From Ophiosphaerella korrae (taxonomy: Eukaryota; Ascomycota; Dothideomycetes; Pleosporales; Phaeosphaeriaceae): a stretch of DNA of 64,000 nucleotides. Shown piece by piece: positions 1 through 12,169 of this stretch (positions within the stretch are counted from its first letter, which is position 1; each line of letters starts with the position of its first letter). The stretch spans positions 62,001 through 126,000 of the forward strand of contig JALNQF010000046.1 of assembly GCA_028456385.1 (NCBI GenBank), written 5' to 3'. The notes under the pieces were generated by a model. The model saw only the letters and a list, made by a program, of their open reading frames with translations. It searched no databases and was not told the DNA's origin. The position numbers and the translations under genes were made by a program.

Positions 1-1357
1 GGATTGGATATTCAAGATTTGGTACACTCGCCACCATATTTCAAATTCACATGGGTTCGAGATGCACAATTTTGACTAGTGGCAAGGTGTATGCCCCAAT
101 CAAACATGAAGAGTCTACCGACACACGATGAGATTTCTCTATTAGTGGCACAAAAATGTACTCATTGCACGAAACACAACCACGCCATAAAACAACAGCG
201 CTCGACAACATTTCACATGCACAATACCAACCTCCAGCACGAGGCAATGCACAGGATTTTGGAGGACAACTCAGCTCCAATCTTCACGCCTGTATTTTCT
301 TGAATACGAACTATTCTTTCTATTTGTGAAACACACCCCATCATTTCCATAACTTTCTTCAATCTCTACACTTTTTACTGCACAATGATCATCCAACCAT
401 TTCAAACAACACGCATGTCTAAGGAAACAAGTACACATGCACCTAAGAGTCAGGCACAACATTCGGTAATTTCACGGCATCCACGACGCATTCATGGGGA
501 AATTATAGAAGGGACAACGAGGCACGACAGCCATCACATCAGGATACCAACTGCCACCCTTCACACCCACCATCGCGCCACCCAACCCTTTACCACACCC
601 ATCGCTTCCCCTTGCTCAACCCCCCACGGATCCCCTCACTCAGATCTAATACACAAATCCGCCCTACCACTCACCCAACCTTCCCCAACCCCGCCGCAGC
701 CCGCCTAATCCCGCCAAGCAAACCACCCGCCTCGCACCACCAAGTTGGACACAATCAAGCCAGCGCATCTCCCAAGCATGTCGTGGCCACTCGTCGTCCC
801 ACAAGGCACACCGCACCTAGCCTGCAACGACGCGTACTTGTCAGTCCCAAATAAGATGGCCACGTTACGCCGCAGTCCATCTGCGCCGCATTGACACGCA
901 CCAACAGAGCATGCGGTCGCTCCACGCGGCACCCGGACTCGGCCCCCAACCTACCCTGGACTCTACTCGCCGACGTGGCGTAGGGCAATCGGGCTGCGCC
1001 GCGTCGCGTAGAAAAGGTGTCCAGCGAAGTTGCGTGAATGGGTTTAATCAGCGCTGCGAGCAAATAGTGTACGGCGTATGCTGAGTTGGGGGCATGGCAC
1101 GGGGGTACAATTGGGGAATCAAGTTGAAGCGCAAAAAAAGGTGGGTGAAGTGAGTGATTACTATCCTATGACGTCCGATGAACGAGCGTTGGCTACCAAG
1201 TGCTCCATGATGTGGATGATAAAAACGCCGGTTTGAAAAGGGTATCTAAGTTTTGCCAATGCATCGTACATGAAAGCGAGAAAATCAGGCCGAGCTTACT
1301 CAGACTGGAAGATGAAGCGAAAAGAAAAAGAAGACATTGCAAGAAGGATTCAGCACA
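1..1357. other. Gene-free left edge
   Basis: No convincing coding region is seen. Open frames here are short, compositionally odd (His/Pro/Thr-rich) and lack recognisable domains or splice structure. The stretch lies downstream of the DUF3455 gene and probably holds its 3' region. Confidence 0.6.
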
Positions 1358-2199
1358 TTACTTGCGCGGTCCGAAGACCCAATCTATGACGGCGTTAGAG
1401 GTGTTTTGGATACGGCTAGGATTGTGTTGTACTTACACTGCGCAGCATACCTGACCTCAAAGCTGGACGGCTGGCCCTGGCAGGTCGCTGGCGCCATGCC
1501 ACCGGCGGTCTCAAGGCGGTACACGGTGTCGATGCCGCCCTGGGAGATGCCCTTTGTGTCCCTGAGATACAACCACTTGACGGAGCCCTCCTTAGCGAGA
1601 CCGGGGCACGCAGACGCGGGGGCAACGGTTTCGTTGAGCTTGCCGACCTGGGCCATGGGATAGGGGATCTGAGTGAGTTGGTCGAAGGCAAAGATGGGAG
1701 TGTTGGCGCCGTTGACGCTGTTGAAGAAGTGGTGGCCAGCGATGTTTTCGTAGCCTTGGGATTTGAGGTTGAGTTCTAGTTGGGCGGGCTCCGTGCTTAG
1801 AGAGAGTGCGAGCGGGGAGATGGAGGGGATCTTCCACTTCGCCATGGAGTCGTTGTTGAGCTTGGAGCCAATGTCGTAGAGAGTGGCTTGATCACGATTA
1901 ACATAAATTCATACATCTTATTAGGGATTCTTACCCAAGGCGCCTGTAGTGCCAGGAGCAGCATCTGGGTTGCCACTGGTGCAAGTATAGTTCTGCGTTC
2001 CGATACCCAGTACAACATACTTGAGTTCACCATCCGGGACGGGCAGTGCGCTCGTAGGCATCAGTTTGGCGAGACTGCTCAAGTCGCTGGCAGGTGTGTA
2101 TGCCCTAGATTGTTTGGCGTGCGACCATGGCAAAGCATTGGCAGATGCTGAGAAGAGAGCAATGGCTGAGACAGCCGCAGGCAGGATGGTGTTGAGCAT
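1358..2199 (-). CDS. Secreted DUF3455 family protein
   Basis: Three exons can be joined: 2199-1935, 1886-1437 and 1383-1358, with introns of 48 and 53 nt that have GTAAG donors. The lengths sum to 741 nt, giving 246 residues. The start (MLNTILPAAVSA) opens a hydrophobic signal peptide of about 20 residues ending near ANA, so the protein is probably secreted. The body matches what I know of the DUF3455 family: an LPVPDGELKYV-like N-terminal block, a short Gly-rich segment at the first intron, a GHHFF segment, a KWLYL segment, and the typical C-terminal YAAQYW end that only appears after splicing the last intron. Database entries often label this family malate dehydrogenase-like, without basis that I know of. 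The function is unknown; no operon-like context exists. Confidence 0.85.
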
Positions 2200-4521
2200 A
2201 GTGACTTGCTTGCAAAGCGAGAGAGCGTCGATCAGGTCGAAGGCGGCGCACAAGTTCCTAAGATAAAGTTTCCTAGACGGAACACAGCAAGGTTCCAAGA
2301 TCGGGCCGCAACTGAAACTAAGTCAGATTTATGAAGCAATCTTGAGTGGGAAGACGAGGCCGTTTCAACGTATAAGCCGAACAAAGCTAAAATGGAATTA
2401 GGCGACTAGAAGTAACAAGAGATGAATGAAATCCTGCCGTAACCTAAGTGTTTTCCTAGCCTTCTTCGTTAGAGAGCAGCAAACCACAGTTGGTGTCACA
2501 ACATTCTCGTTTGGCGGTTAGCAATCTTATATCTTCTGAGTCTCCCTGCGGCAACTGCTGGAAAGACCATGCTAGCCCACGCACCATATGCATGTACTCG
2601 ACCACGGACCACATCTCCACCCGAATTGCTTCTGCCACCCTGGAGACGATATATATGTGGGCGGAGATGAGATGTAGCGCGCCAGGTTGCCTGTTTGGCA
2701 ACGGTGCGCTTTGCCTGAAAGGGGAAGGAGGCTGAATGTGCTTGCCCTTACCGAGTACCGTAAGCGCTGAAACGCATCGTCTGCGATTGAGGACAGGGTT
2801 CCGATCAGCAAGGCCGCGGCGTGAGTTGAGGTGTTGAGCCTCCATCAGCACAGTCGCCTCTTAGCAGGTGTTGGTCTTTAGCATCGCCTTCACTGGCGTC
2901 TTGACATCTGGCTTGGGTGCTAGAATCTGCTTTACGGAGAGCGACACATGCGCTAGGCTTCGGGTCAAATCTCCAAACGAAAATTTCAATGTACCAGTGT
3001 GTACCTGGGTAATTCATCCTGTCGCACAACGGGCTAGAGAGGGTCAGTGCCCCGTGATTTCATCCGCGCTGCAGGCGCCACTGCAAGGTGCGGCTGGTTA
3101 TAACCCTCATGTGGTCGTCAAGTTCCACTAAATTGCCTGTAAGATTTATTCTAAGACCTGCTTTCGGACCGAACCCCAGCAAATTAACCTGACATCTGGA
3201 CGCAAATTAGCGGGACTCACATGTGGCCTCCGTCGCACCGCATGCATGTGACGTGGGTTGGTCGGCTAGAGTTTTGCCGGAGAAGCTGGTGGTGTGTGAA
3301 GAACGCCAGATGCAGCCAACAGTGCATCGAATGGGTTGAAATATCTTGACTCCTGCTCGATTTACACGGGCCGAGCAATAACTATCGATTTTGGGACATG
3401 GATCAGGCCATACCCGCAGGGGAGTTTCCTGTCGCCTGGATTCTGGTCAACAAATTTTGACAACATCTGCTCAATGCTTACCTATATGTGCCTGTTCTGC
3501 CTGCCAAAATAAACCTTGTTGGGCGGGTAAGAAACCAACACGAGATGCTCAGGCCGCTAAATGAGCTGCATCAGTCGTGCATGAGATTGTCTTAGTCCGC
3601 AAAAAGACGCATCGGGTGCGCTGTTGGCATTCCTAGCGCGCTGCAAGGCCACCAAAGGGGCGAGATTAACTTTCTTTCACAGAATCCTCACGCTCAGACA
3701 GCCTTGTTGACCGTGGATCTTTGGACCGGATACGATGGTTCCTTTTCGTTCTATGTGGAGCAATAGGCACTTATCCGGACCCTGGGACGGTTTTCGGCAG
3801 AAACTCCGTGCTATCCAATAGACTAACGAGCATTGCCAGGGCTCAGATAGTGCGTTTGTGCATATATCGAGGTCCACCTGGGCGCCACCAGTTTGTTGGG
3901 TATGTACTGTAGAGAACCTTCTGAGGCCAATTGACTGTTGAACCTGGCCCAATAGTGGGTTCTGCAAAGTAAGTAAGCTTATGGCACTACCCTGCGACTA
4001 TTGTGGCGTTACTTCATTGGCACTTTCTTGTAAGGCTGCGGGACTGCGGCTCGCAGGCCTATACGATATATACTGTTCTACTCCCGTAATCAACGTTGTC
4101 GATTACTCTTCTACCTTTTTGGTTTGTTCGGCGCAGTGGAGTAGAGCTGCGTTCTAACAACCGGCTTGCCGAAAATAATGCGTAAATACACGACGCGAAA
4201 ATCAACGCCCCTATAGATCACTAATGCACCAAAAATTCACACGTTTTCTCTTCTGAAATGGATTCGGTGCCCTCAAATTATGATAATATATTGTCCTTTA
4301 CTATATTTAGCGATCCTGTTGACCCTTTGATCATCGAGCCAATCCCCGCGATCACCCCCCTGATATACCAAACTCTGGACGGACATTGGATAATGGTCTA
4401 CGAGGGCTGGAGGTGATTGTTGGCTCCAACAACCCATGTCAGACTCAAACTCGCCGTGGTCAACTTTTTATTTTTTTGGAAGATTCATGGTGGTGGCTCG
4501 ATTCCTGTCTGCGAAACCGGT
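2200..4521. other. Long gene-free stretch
   Basis: About 2.3 kb without a gene I can support. Open frames on both strands are short, lack homology that I recognise and have no plausible exon joins. A 52-codon frame at 4258-4416 is too short to call. Confidence 0.55.
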
Positions 4522-7500
4522 TCAAAAATCAACCTCTTCGATCACTGGGCCCCTGAATCCTACTTCAGGTTAGTGTCATATCAGTATGCTTTCTCGGAAA
4601 AAGTAAGCTCACCAGATGGGCTAAGTGGCTCCTCAAAGATTGATGTCCATTTCGAACACAACATTCTATTGAATTCATCGACCTCGTCCTTTGTCCAAGC
4701 CTTCCCTTGCCTATTCCAACGTATTTCTAGACCAAGGAGGCTCTGCACATCATCCTGGACTTCCTGGGCTCGCTCGATAGAGTGCCAGGGAACTGTTCTC
4801 CAATTAGCCATCACACGACGTTTAATCTAAGGCACTTACACGTGGTATTCACATTTGTGGACCGAAGACGATGCATCATCCGGGCATTGATGTACTCCAC
4901 TACTTGATCTGTCATCATTGCTGAACCTTGCAGGATGAAGTGGTCAAATGCCCAACAAATTTCAACAACGAAGGAGGACGCTTCAGTGTTAGCCATGTCA
5001 GAAGGCACACCGGGCTCTACCGATTTCGTTAGTTCTCTTGGACTATCTACGCCACTACCAGTGGCAGTGATATGGAGGTTTCCAAAGGCTTACCCTCAAT
5101 GAATCTCCAGTCAAGATCGTAGTTCTGCCGCATTGAGTGGAACCAACTAAGTAACCTTTCTTTGGAGAGCTCGTCTTGCGATCGAACCATCAGGCTGTGA
5201 ATACGTTCAGCGGGAAACTGTCAAGACAATGGTTCTGAACTCCTTACGCAATTGGAATGGTATCATTCAACTCCCGCGAGAACTGCCCACCAAGCTCTCT
5301 TAGCTTGATAAAACACTTGATCGTGTTCCTCTTGAGAATCGCATGGAGAGCTCTGTGTTCCTCCTCCGATATACGAACAATGCCACGAACTTGGCCGGCG
5401 ATATCGAGAGGAGTCTTCCCAGTCGAAGTCAATCGATTCCAGTCGAGTTTATCATTGAGACTCTCAATGTGGCTTTGGATTATGTCTATGGCGATTGCAT
5501 TGCCAAAGTAAGCAGCACGGTGTAGAGGCGTAAGGCCCTGATCATCTGCCATATACAAATACTCCTTTTCTGAGAAGGTCTGAAGTAGTAGCCGTAATAC
5601 AGCATATCCGATTGGGTTGCTTGACATATCAACTTTATCGATTAGCTCAACTCTTGTGTTTTTCTAGACTTCGATGCATACCATTGAAGAAACCATCGAC
5701 CGCGAAATGCAGGAGCGTAGTTCCAGTAGTACTTGCTCTGAATCTCGGTTGCGGGCTGAGACTGAGCAGATATTCAATTGATTCTATTTCTATAATATTC
5801 GAGCGGACTGATGACGAAACAAGGTATCCGAGTAATGTCGTACAGTTATTTTCATCTTCAAGTCTCGACGGCACAACGTAATCGTCGAATGGAATACGAT
5901 ACTGATTTCGAAGGGTTTCGGCTAGACTCAGATGGTCTGCGGAACCTTCAATGACTGCGAGATCGAATATTCTGAACCCACTACCATTAGGTATCGTCAT
6001 CATGTGTTCCAAGTCAAGATTGTCTGCTAACGAGACTTCGCCAGAGGTGATGCTGTCGATTACCTTCAGGAGCATTGTGGGTGCGAAGACTGCGGCGTGA
6101 TGAAAGGGATTGCATTCATCATCCGTCCTCGGAAGGGTTGCTGAAGCCCCACGGTTCAACAGGGCCATGAAGGTGATATATCTTCCCCGCTCAGCGGCCC
6201 AGTGAAGCGCAGACATTCCGTTAGTTTCATCAACATTGTTGACATCGGGACAAGCAGGTGTATTCAGTACAGCAATAGCCAGGTCGTCGTATCCAAGGTG
6301 ACAAGCACCAATCAAAGGATTTGTACCCTTGCCAACTTCTGAGCTGCGCATTGTTACCTGCATCCTATCGTTGATGAGTGTGTCAGCTATGCCTTGTAAG
6401 ACTTGATTTGTTGCAGCACCACATACACGGCGTCGATAGAATTCGTTATGGGCGACTAAAACACTATAGCTATCGACCAAATCATCCTCCACAGTTATTA
6501 GAAGAATGTTCAAGTTTGATGACACTCGTAACTCCGATGCCGGGAGATGCTGACCAATGTCCTGGATCAAGTCCAAGTCGAATTTTGCCACGGCTGCCGA
6601 GAGAGGAGTCCAATTACTTTGAGATTTTACAAGGAGGTTGAGATCCATTTCGTTAACCAAAGCTCTGGCGATAGCTCCAAAGGTAAAGTCCCAGCCAACG
6701 AAAGTCGAAAGCAAAGGTGTGTTTCCTTGTTTGTCTTTATCCTCGAGTGTAAGGCCATTTGAGAGAGCAAGCTTAAGGAGGGATTCCGTATTTTGTACTG
6801 ACCGAACTTGGTTGAGAAAATGCAAAATGGAACGGCCAGAAATATTGTCACGGCAATTTACACTCGCTCCCTTGGTGGCGAGATAGACGGCGATTTCAAT
6901 ATTTCCAAACATACAGCTGAGCCACAACGCCGTCATTCCAGGTGTTACTCCGACGTCATTGACTTTAGCTCCAAGCTCTTCGACAAGTGTCGTAACAAGA
7001 GGTAAATCACCTCTGATCGCTGCAATTTGCAACAAAGTCAAGTACAGCGTTTTGTCAGGGAGATTGACACATTTGTGAGATCCGACAGATTGAAGAAAGG
7101 CCCGCTTTTCGCTTGTAATCATCTCTAATTTTGATGCATCGTAACCCGGCAGAGTTTTGAACGAAAGTGTTTTGTCTGGGCCGGGTAGGTGTGGGTTGTG
7201 TCTAGAGAGTAGCCAGAGGGCGAACCAGATCGTCCTAACATGGTAATAGTCCGAGGATTCGATGTATTCCTCATATTCCGATGGCCTTTCATTTGCCCAT
7301 TGTTTCGCCACAGTAAAATTATTGGTATTGTTGATGAGCCCGTCAAAAAGATAAGCATGAGCCTCCAGAAGGACGCTGCGGGCAGCCTCAGCGAGGTGAC
7401 TAGACCGTGCTGATATAGCTTCCTCGGGCATCTGACGACCCAGAGAAGCATAGATATTGGAGATAGCTGAAATGGCTTTCGGGGATTCAAGAATTGCGGC

Positions 7501-9408
7501 TTTGGTAAGCCATACGAGACTTGTTTCAATATCCTTCGGTGTTCCAATTCCCTCGAAGTAGGCAATGGCAAGCTGGTACGAGACCTCCCCGACCCTTATT
7601 TTATTATCTGGAGCAGGATCATCTGATAGGGACAGGAGATTGTGTACTAATTCCTTTGCGGTGCCTACTGATAGGTTGTGTGCTGAAAACTGGCGTATTT
7701 CTTCGAACTATACTAATCAGAACAGGCTCAGCATAGGATATACAACCTACATTTGGGATGTCTTCGGTGCTCTTTCTCTGCGTATCTCTGAAAGTGCTTT
7801 CCAATTCCCTCGACCTAGCAAATGGGAGCCTGGGCACATAGTCGATATTGATTTCCTTAGGCTTGAAAAGCTCTCCCCAAGGGTCTTTAATCACACCCTG
7901 TGCCCAAATTTAGTTTGAGAGTCCTTAATCGAAAGGGTAGACGCTGGCCTTACCGTAGCTGTCAACACGTATCGAAGTACACCTACAGCTCCCCATTTGA
8001 CCTCTTTGAGGATGTAGCGGAGAGGCTGAAAAAATGCAGAGGCGACCGTCCGGAGACAGGAAGCTACCACACTTGAAAGACTGCGTGGACTCGACGATGG
8101 TTCTTTGGGGACATCGAAAGATTTTGGAGATGCCGATGCGTCCTCTGATTCCGACTCCGGGCCGTTCGAGAGATTCGGTTCATTTGTTTCTCTGAAACTG
8201 TCAGTGCATTCTTTTATAAGGTGATAGCATCATATATACCGCCCAAACAGATACCCTAGCAAAGTCAACTCCTTCCCTATGAGGTGTAGTGGGAAGCGAT
8301 GAGTTGGATTAAAAAAGGTGGTGGTTAGAATTGCTTTCTGAAGGATTGCCGCTTGTCCTTCTGTATATTCCACTGTGGCAAGCATCACATCTTTCAGAGT
8401 GTTGAAAAGCCGCATGTCGCCCTCTTCTTTTTCTTGCTTGAGATCGTTTATCTCAGTCAGAGTCAGACCTTGAAAGGGATTGCCTCCATTCATGAATATC
8501 CGGACGAGGAGGAGACCAAAACTGTACGTGTCAGAAGCTGGAAGATCCTCAAGGTTGATCTCGGTCCCGAAAGCCAATTCCGGTGCATTCCATGGAGGCG
8601 TTCCCAGTTTCGCAGAAAAGATGGAGGAGTCATAATCCGTCATAATAACGGAAAACCCGAAATCACAAAGCTTCGCCTGGTACTTGATACCCTGTGGATG
8701 GTCGCTTGCTGCAAACACGAGAACATTCTCGAGTTTTAGATCTCCATGTACAATTTTATGAAGATAAAGCATGTGAAGGCCCGTCAAGACGTCTAATGCC
8801 AATGACAATTTGGTATTCCAAGTGTGTGTGTCGGTGTTCAATGCAAGGCACTCTTGCAGGTTTCCGTAGTCTGCCGCCTCCAGCAAAAGGCGAGGCCAGA
8901 AACGACCTTGGCGAGGGACAGAGTCCCATGTCACACAAATCAGCTCGACGAAATTGTTTGCTTGATTGAGTGTTTCGTTGCTCAAGATGCGGACCTCGTT
9001 CGTGATAGCCGCAAGTTGCTGTTCATCCGTCACTCCACTGGCTGTGGAGATGTTGATACGCTTGGCAACAATCTTCTTCGAAGCTAGGGAGGCTTTGATT
9101 TTTCGGTTAGAGTTTAAAGTTCTTGAAATGGTCGTTAACCTTTCAGACAGAGATAATAAGGATTGTGAGACGCCGTAAGACCGGCCGTCGCCGACAGGGA
9201 CGTGATCGCCGCCTTGCGACGAACTCCCGGATGCACCAAGAATTGGAACATTCAAGCTGGTGATCAACCTGAAGAAAGCACCCTGGCCTTGGAGGATATT
9301 GTTCTGAATAGGTCTATTCACGATTTCATCGTCCGGGGTGACTGCTGGATAGAAACGATCAGCCTGCCCAGCTAGGGCTGCTGTGGAAGTAGATTGCATG
9401 GACTCCAT
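4522..9408 (-). CDS. Protein kinase fused to Sel1-like and ankyrin repeats
   Basis: Nine exons join in frame: 9408-8240, 8191-7954, 7897-7751, 7707-5682, 5632-5248, 5194-5094, 5016-4840, 4792-4613 and 4562-4522, predicting about 1,487 residues. The N-terminal 390 residues hold a kinase domain with a beta-3 lysine (VAKRIN, K116), catalytic loop HGDLKLEN (D223, N228; Gly replaces the usual Arg), DFG at 249-251 and APE at 275-277, so it should be catalytically competent. A Ser/Pro-rich linker follows, then a Sel1/TPR-like unit near residues 560-600 (AYFEGIGTPKD) and ankyrin repeats from about 740 to 1300 (LLQIAAIRGD, LHWAAERGR, LTPLHRAAYFG). The last four exons are short and less certain. The gene lies head-to-head with the HeLo-pseudokinase gene, 314 bp apart. 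The architecture suggests a signalling receptor in which ankyrins bind a ligand or partner; that role is inference. A further 5' exon cannot be excluded. Confidence 0.82.
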
Positions 9409-9722
9409 AAAGTCTCATACCTATAATAGTCAATAATAGAGGAAAGGAGACTCATGAAGGTGTGTGTTATCCCATCTTGCAGTTGTTGTGGTGTTGAAGA
9501 GCTGAATACGGAGCAGCGACGCGTCTCAGCTTTGCGGCTGACGTTTGGAGATACGAAGGTTTGGCAGCCTGATTGGAGGACTCTAGTGTGACCTCTGATT
9601 TCTGCTTTCTTTTCTGGCTTGAATCGGAAAGCATGAGATGCCTTTAACATACTCGGTGACATTGCAGATCAACATAGTCAGAGCTGCTTCCAACAACTTA
9701 TTTTATCGCATCCAGAGTTAAC
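9409..9722. promoter_or_regulatory. Shared divergent promoter region
   Basis: 314 bp separate the start codons of the kinase-ankyrin gene and the HeLo-pseudokinase gene, transcribed away from each other. Both core promoters and 5' leaders must lie here unless one gene has an unseen upstream exon (an acceptor-like TATAG lies just before the minus-strand start). No specific factor site is claimed. Confidence 0.5.
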
Positions 9723-11526
9723 ATGGACATCGCTAGCTTTGTTATAGGGACCAGTGGCTTGATTCCGGTCGTTGAAAAGGGCCTACAGTTATTGCAAGGC
9801 ATATCCGAAGCGAATGCTTTTGGATCTGACCTTATGGGATTCGTTGCTGAGTTGTCGTTTGAGCGGTATCGCTTCCTGCTGTGGGCACAGCTGTCTGGGG
9901 TCTTCGATCCCCCGACCGAGAACGGCGCTGACGCACCAACACAACCAGCTGCAGCTGATGACCTCGGGGCTCAGGTTGGCGAATGGATCAAGAATGCTGC
10001 CGCCCGCCTTGTTGTTGAGGTCGAGGAAGTGGACAAGCTCGTCAAGAAATATCAGCAGCCACCCAATGGCAATGCAAACAAATCACCAAGTCCATTGCGA
10101 TTCGTTGCGACTGGGCTTAGTACAACGTTGCCTATTCTCGGATTGAAGCACAACGTTGGCTTGACTGCCACGATCGACCAGCATCGAAATCGAGGGCTGG
10201 AACTCCAGAAGAACAATCCCTTTCGCCGTCGATTCGTATTCGGCACAAAGCCTTGGGGAGAACCTGACAAAAAACTTCTGCAAGACAAGCTGAACGAGAT
10301 ACGACGCTGGAACGATCGCCTAGCCAGTCTATTACCATATGCTACACGTCAAAGTCTCACACAGCAGGCTTTGCCAGGCACATTGCTCCATGACGTAAAC
10401 AATGAGTTGCTCGAGAAGCTCCTGAAAGCTGCCGATCATCAAAGTGCTGCCGTCAGGCTGCATGCAAAGCTATGGAAGGAGAAGTTGGGGTTCAAGCAGA
10501 GCGATGAGACTCCGCTCGACAAGTCTGTCATCAAAAAGTATCAACGTCCGGCCGCGGTGATTCGAAATATTCCTGGTCTTGCACCTAACAACGGTGGGAT
10601 GTCGCTGATAGATTTTCAAGAAGGTCAAAATGGTAAGAAAACATACCATCTATCGTTGGTTTCACGGCTAATTTGATGTTTGAATAGCCCCTGATCGAGC
10701 GACTGTAGAATGGTACTCCTTCGGTAGCAAGTGGGGCCGTCCGGATATCACACTGGCTACCAACCGCATTGTAGAGCTCGTTCATCTTTCAAGCTTGAAG
10801 GACAAGCCCGATAGTTTGCGACTTCTTGAAGGTATCTGTTTTGTGGAAAAGTCCGATTCGCATGCAGTCATTCGAAAGATTCCAAAAGATGCCTCGCGTA
10901 TCAAGCATCCCGTCTCATTGAACTCACTGATTAAGACTCCACCATCAGGCTTCCGCGCACCTTCACTGGAGAGCCGTCTTCAGTTGGCACAACAGCTGGT
11001 GGCGTCTATTTATTCTTTCAGCATCGTCCGCTGGTTCCACAAAGACTTTAATACTCACAACGTCTTTTTCTTTAGAGACAATTCGGCCAGTTCGGCTATC
11101 TTACTCAATGCACCCTACATCTCCGGACTATCAATTGCAAGACCGGACAATGATCAACAGAAATCCCTCAACAAAGAACTAGACGCTCTGTCAATTTATC
11201 TTCATCCAGACCTGCGGACTTCAGATCCCGACCAACGCCCAAGGTACCACACAAAGTACGATTTCTATAGCCTTGGGCTTGTATTACTCGAGATAGGTGG
11301 TTGGAGGACTATTGATATGCTTCCGGGCGTCGACAGTTCATTAGATAAAGTAGAATTCAAGAGGCGAGTCACAGACCGGGCGAAGAAGGACCTACCTTTC
11401 TTCATGGGCAAGAGATATACTGACGTAGTCTTGTATTGTCTGAATTGCGCTGATGGTGTGGACGAGTCGACAAGCGCATTGGAAACGCTCTACGAGTGTG
11501 TTGTGTTAGAACTCGCAAGATGTTGA
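9723..11526 (+). CDS. HeLo-domain protein with C-terminal pseudokinase (MLKL-like order)
   Basis: Two exons, 9723-10632 and 10688-11526 (55-nt intron, GTAAGA donor, AATAG acceptor), give 582 residues. The first ~220 residues resemble the HeLo domain of HET-S (prion-inhibition and propagation domain): a hydrophobic N-terminal helix (MDIASFVIGTSGLIPVV), then the FGSDL and SFERYRFLLWAQ signature. HeLo domains are helical bundles that permeabilise membranes in fungal incompatibility cell death. The C-terminal half follows a kinase fold: HKDFNTHN at 421-428 aligns with HRDxxxxN, keeping Asp423 and Asn428, but the DFG position reads ISG (448-450), so metal binding should be lost. YDFYSLGLVLLEIGGW matches the kinase F helix. 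No HET-s-type prion-forming motif is seen. The likely role is a cell-death executor controlled by its pseudokinase; this is inference from architecture. Confidence 0.85.
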
Positions 11527-12169
11527 GTGCAGCAGCACATCTCAACTACACCAGCAAGTATCAAATAATTTTTCCAAGCTTAGGATGCGACGGCTCTGAG
11601 CTTTCCGTCTCACAGCCGCATCTATGCCCTGACCGATGCCCGACGTCCGATATCCACCATGTGGCCCGATTTCAATAGGCCACCGAAAATGTTTTATAAA
11701 GCAGAAACCCGATGGGTAAAGAGATTAGGCTCTTCATGTGGACACTAGAAAGGTCAAAGCCCGAAGTCTCCTCCTAAGCATCCTGCCACGTTAACTCAAA
11801 AGCACCTCTCTAATATTTACTAGTGTAAATATACCTACTTTTAGGAGAGCTACAAATTATAGTGCTACGCTACAACTATTATAGTGTTAGTTTATCAATA
11901 CCTTCTTACCTCGAAGAAACATAAGCTACTGTAGCTATTAAGTGGCTCCCTTCCTTTAATAGGTCTGGTATGGTTACTAAGCAATTGTCATAGAGTGAGG
12001 GTTAGGTTATCTGGTAAACGATGTTCTTCCAGAAGCATCTATTCCTATTTGGATAAAGCGTGCGGATCCACCCGCTCAGTAAGCCAGACGACACGAGCTT
12101 GATATGGCAACCAGCAAACCATAACTCGCGAATGATGTCTCGGTGAACGGCGCACCAGTCAATTGCACA
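11527..12169. other. AT-rich intergenic stretch
   Basis: No gene is seen. The sequence between about 11,780 and 12,000 is richer in A+T than its flanks and contains short direct and inverted repeats (listed separately), possibly the remains of a small repeat element. The promoter of the P450 gene must lie at its right end. Confidence 0.45.
11813..11832. repeat. 8-bp-arm palindrome in AT-rich stretch
   Basis: ATATTTAC and GTAAATAT are perfect inverted arms around a TAGT spacer. CTCTC/GAGAG sits further out on both sides as an imperfect extension. A direct repeat ATTATAGTG occurs at 11856-11864 and 11878-11886. Seen directly; it may be a hairpin or a remnant of a miniature element. Confidence 0.5.
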
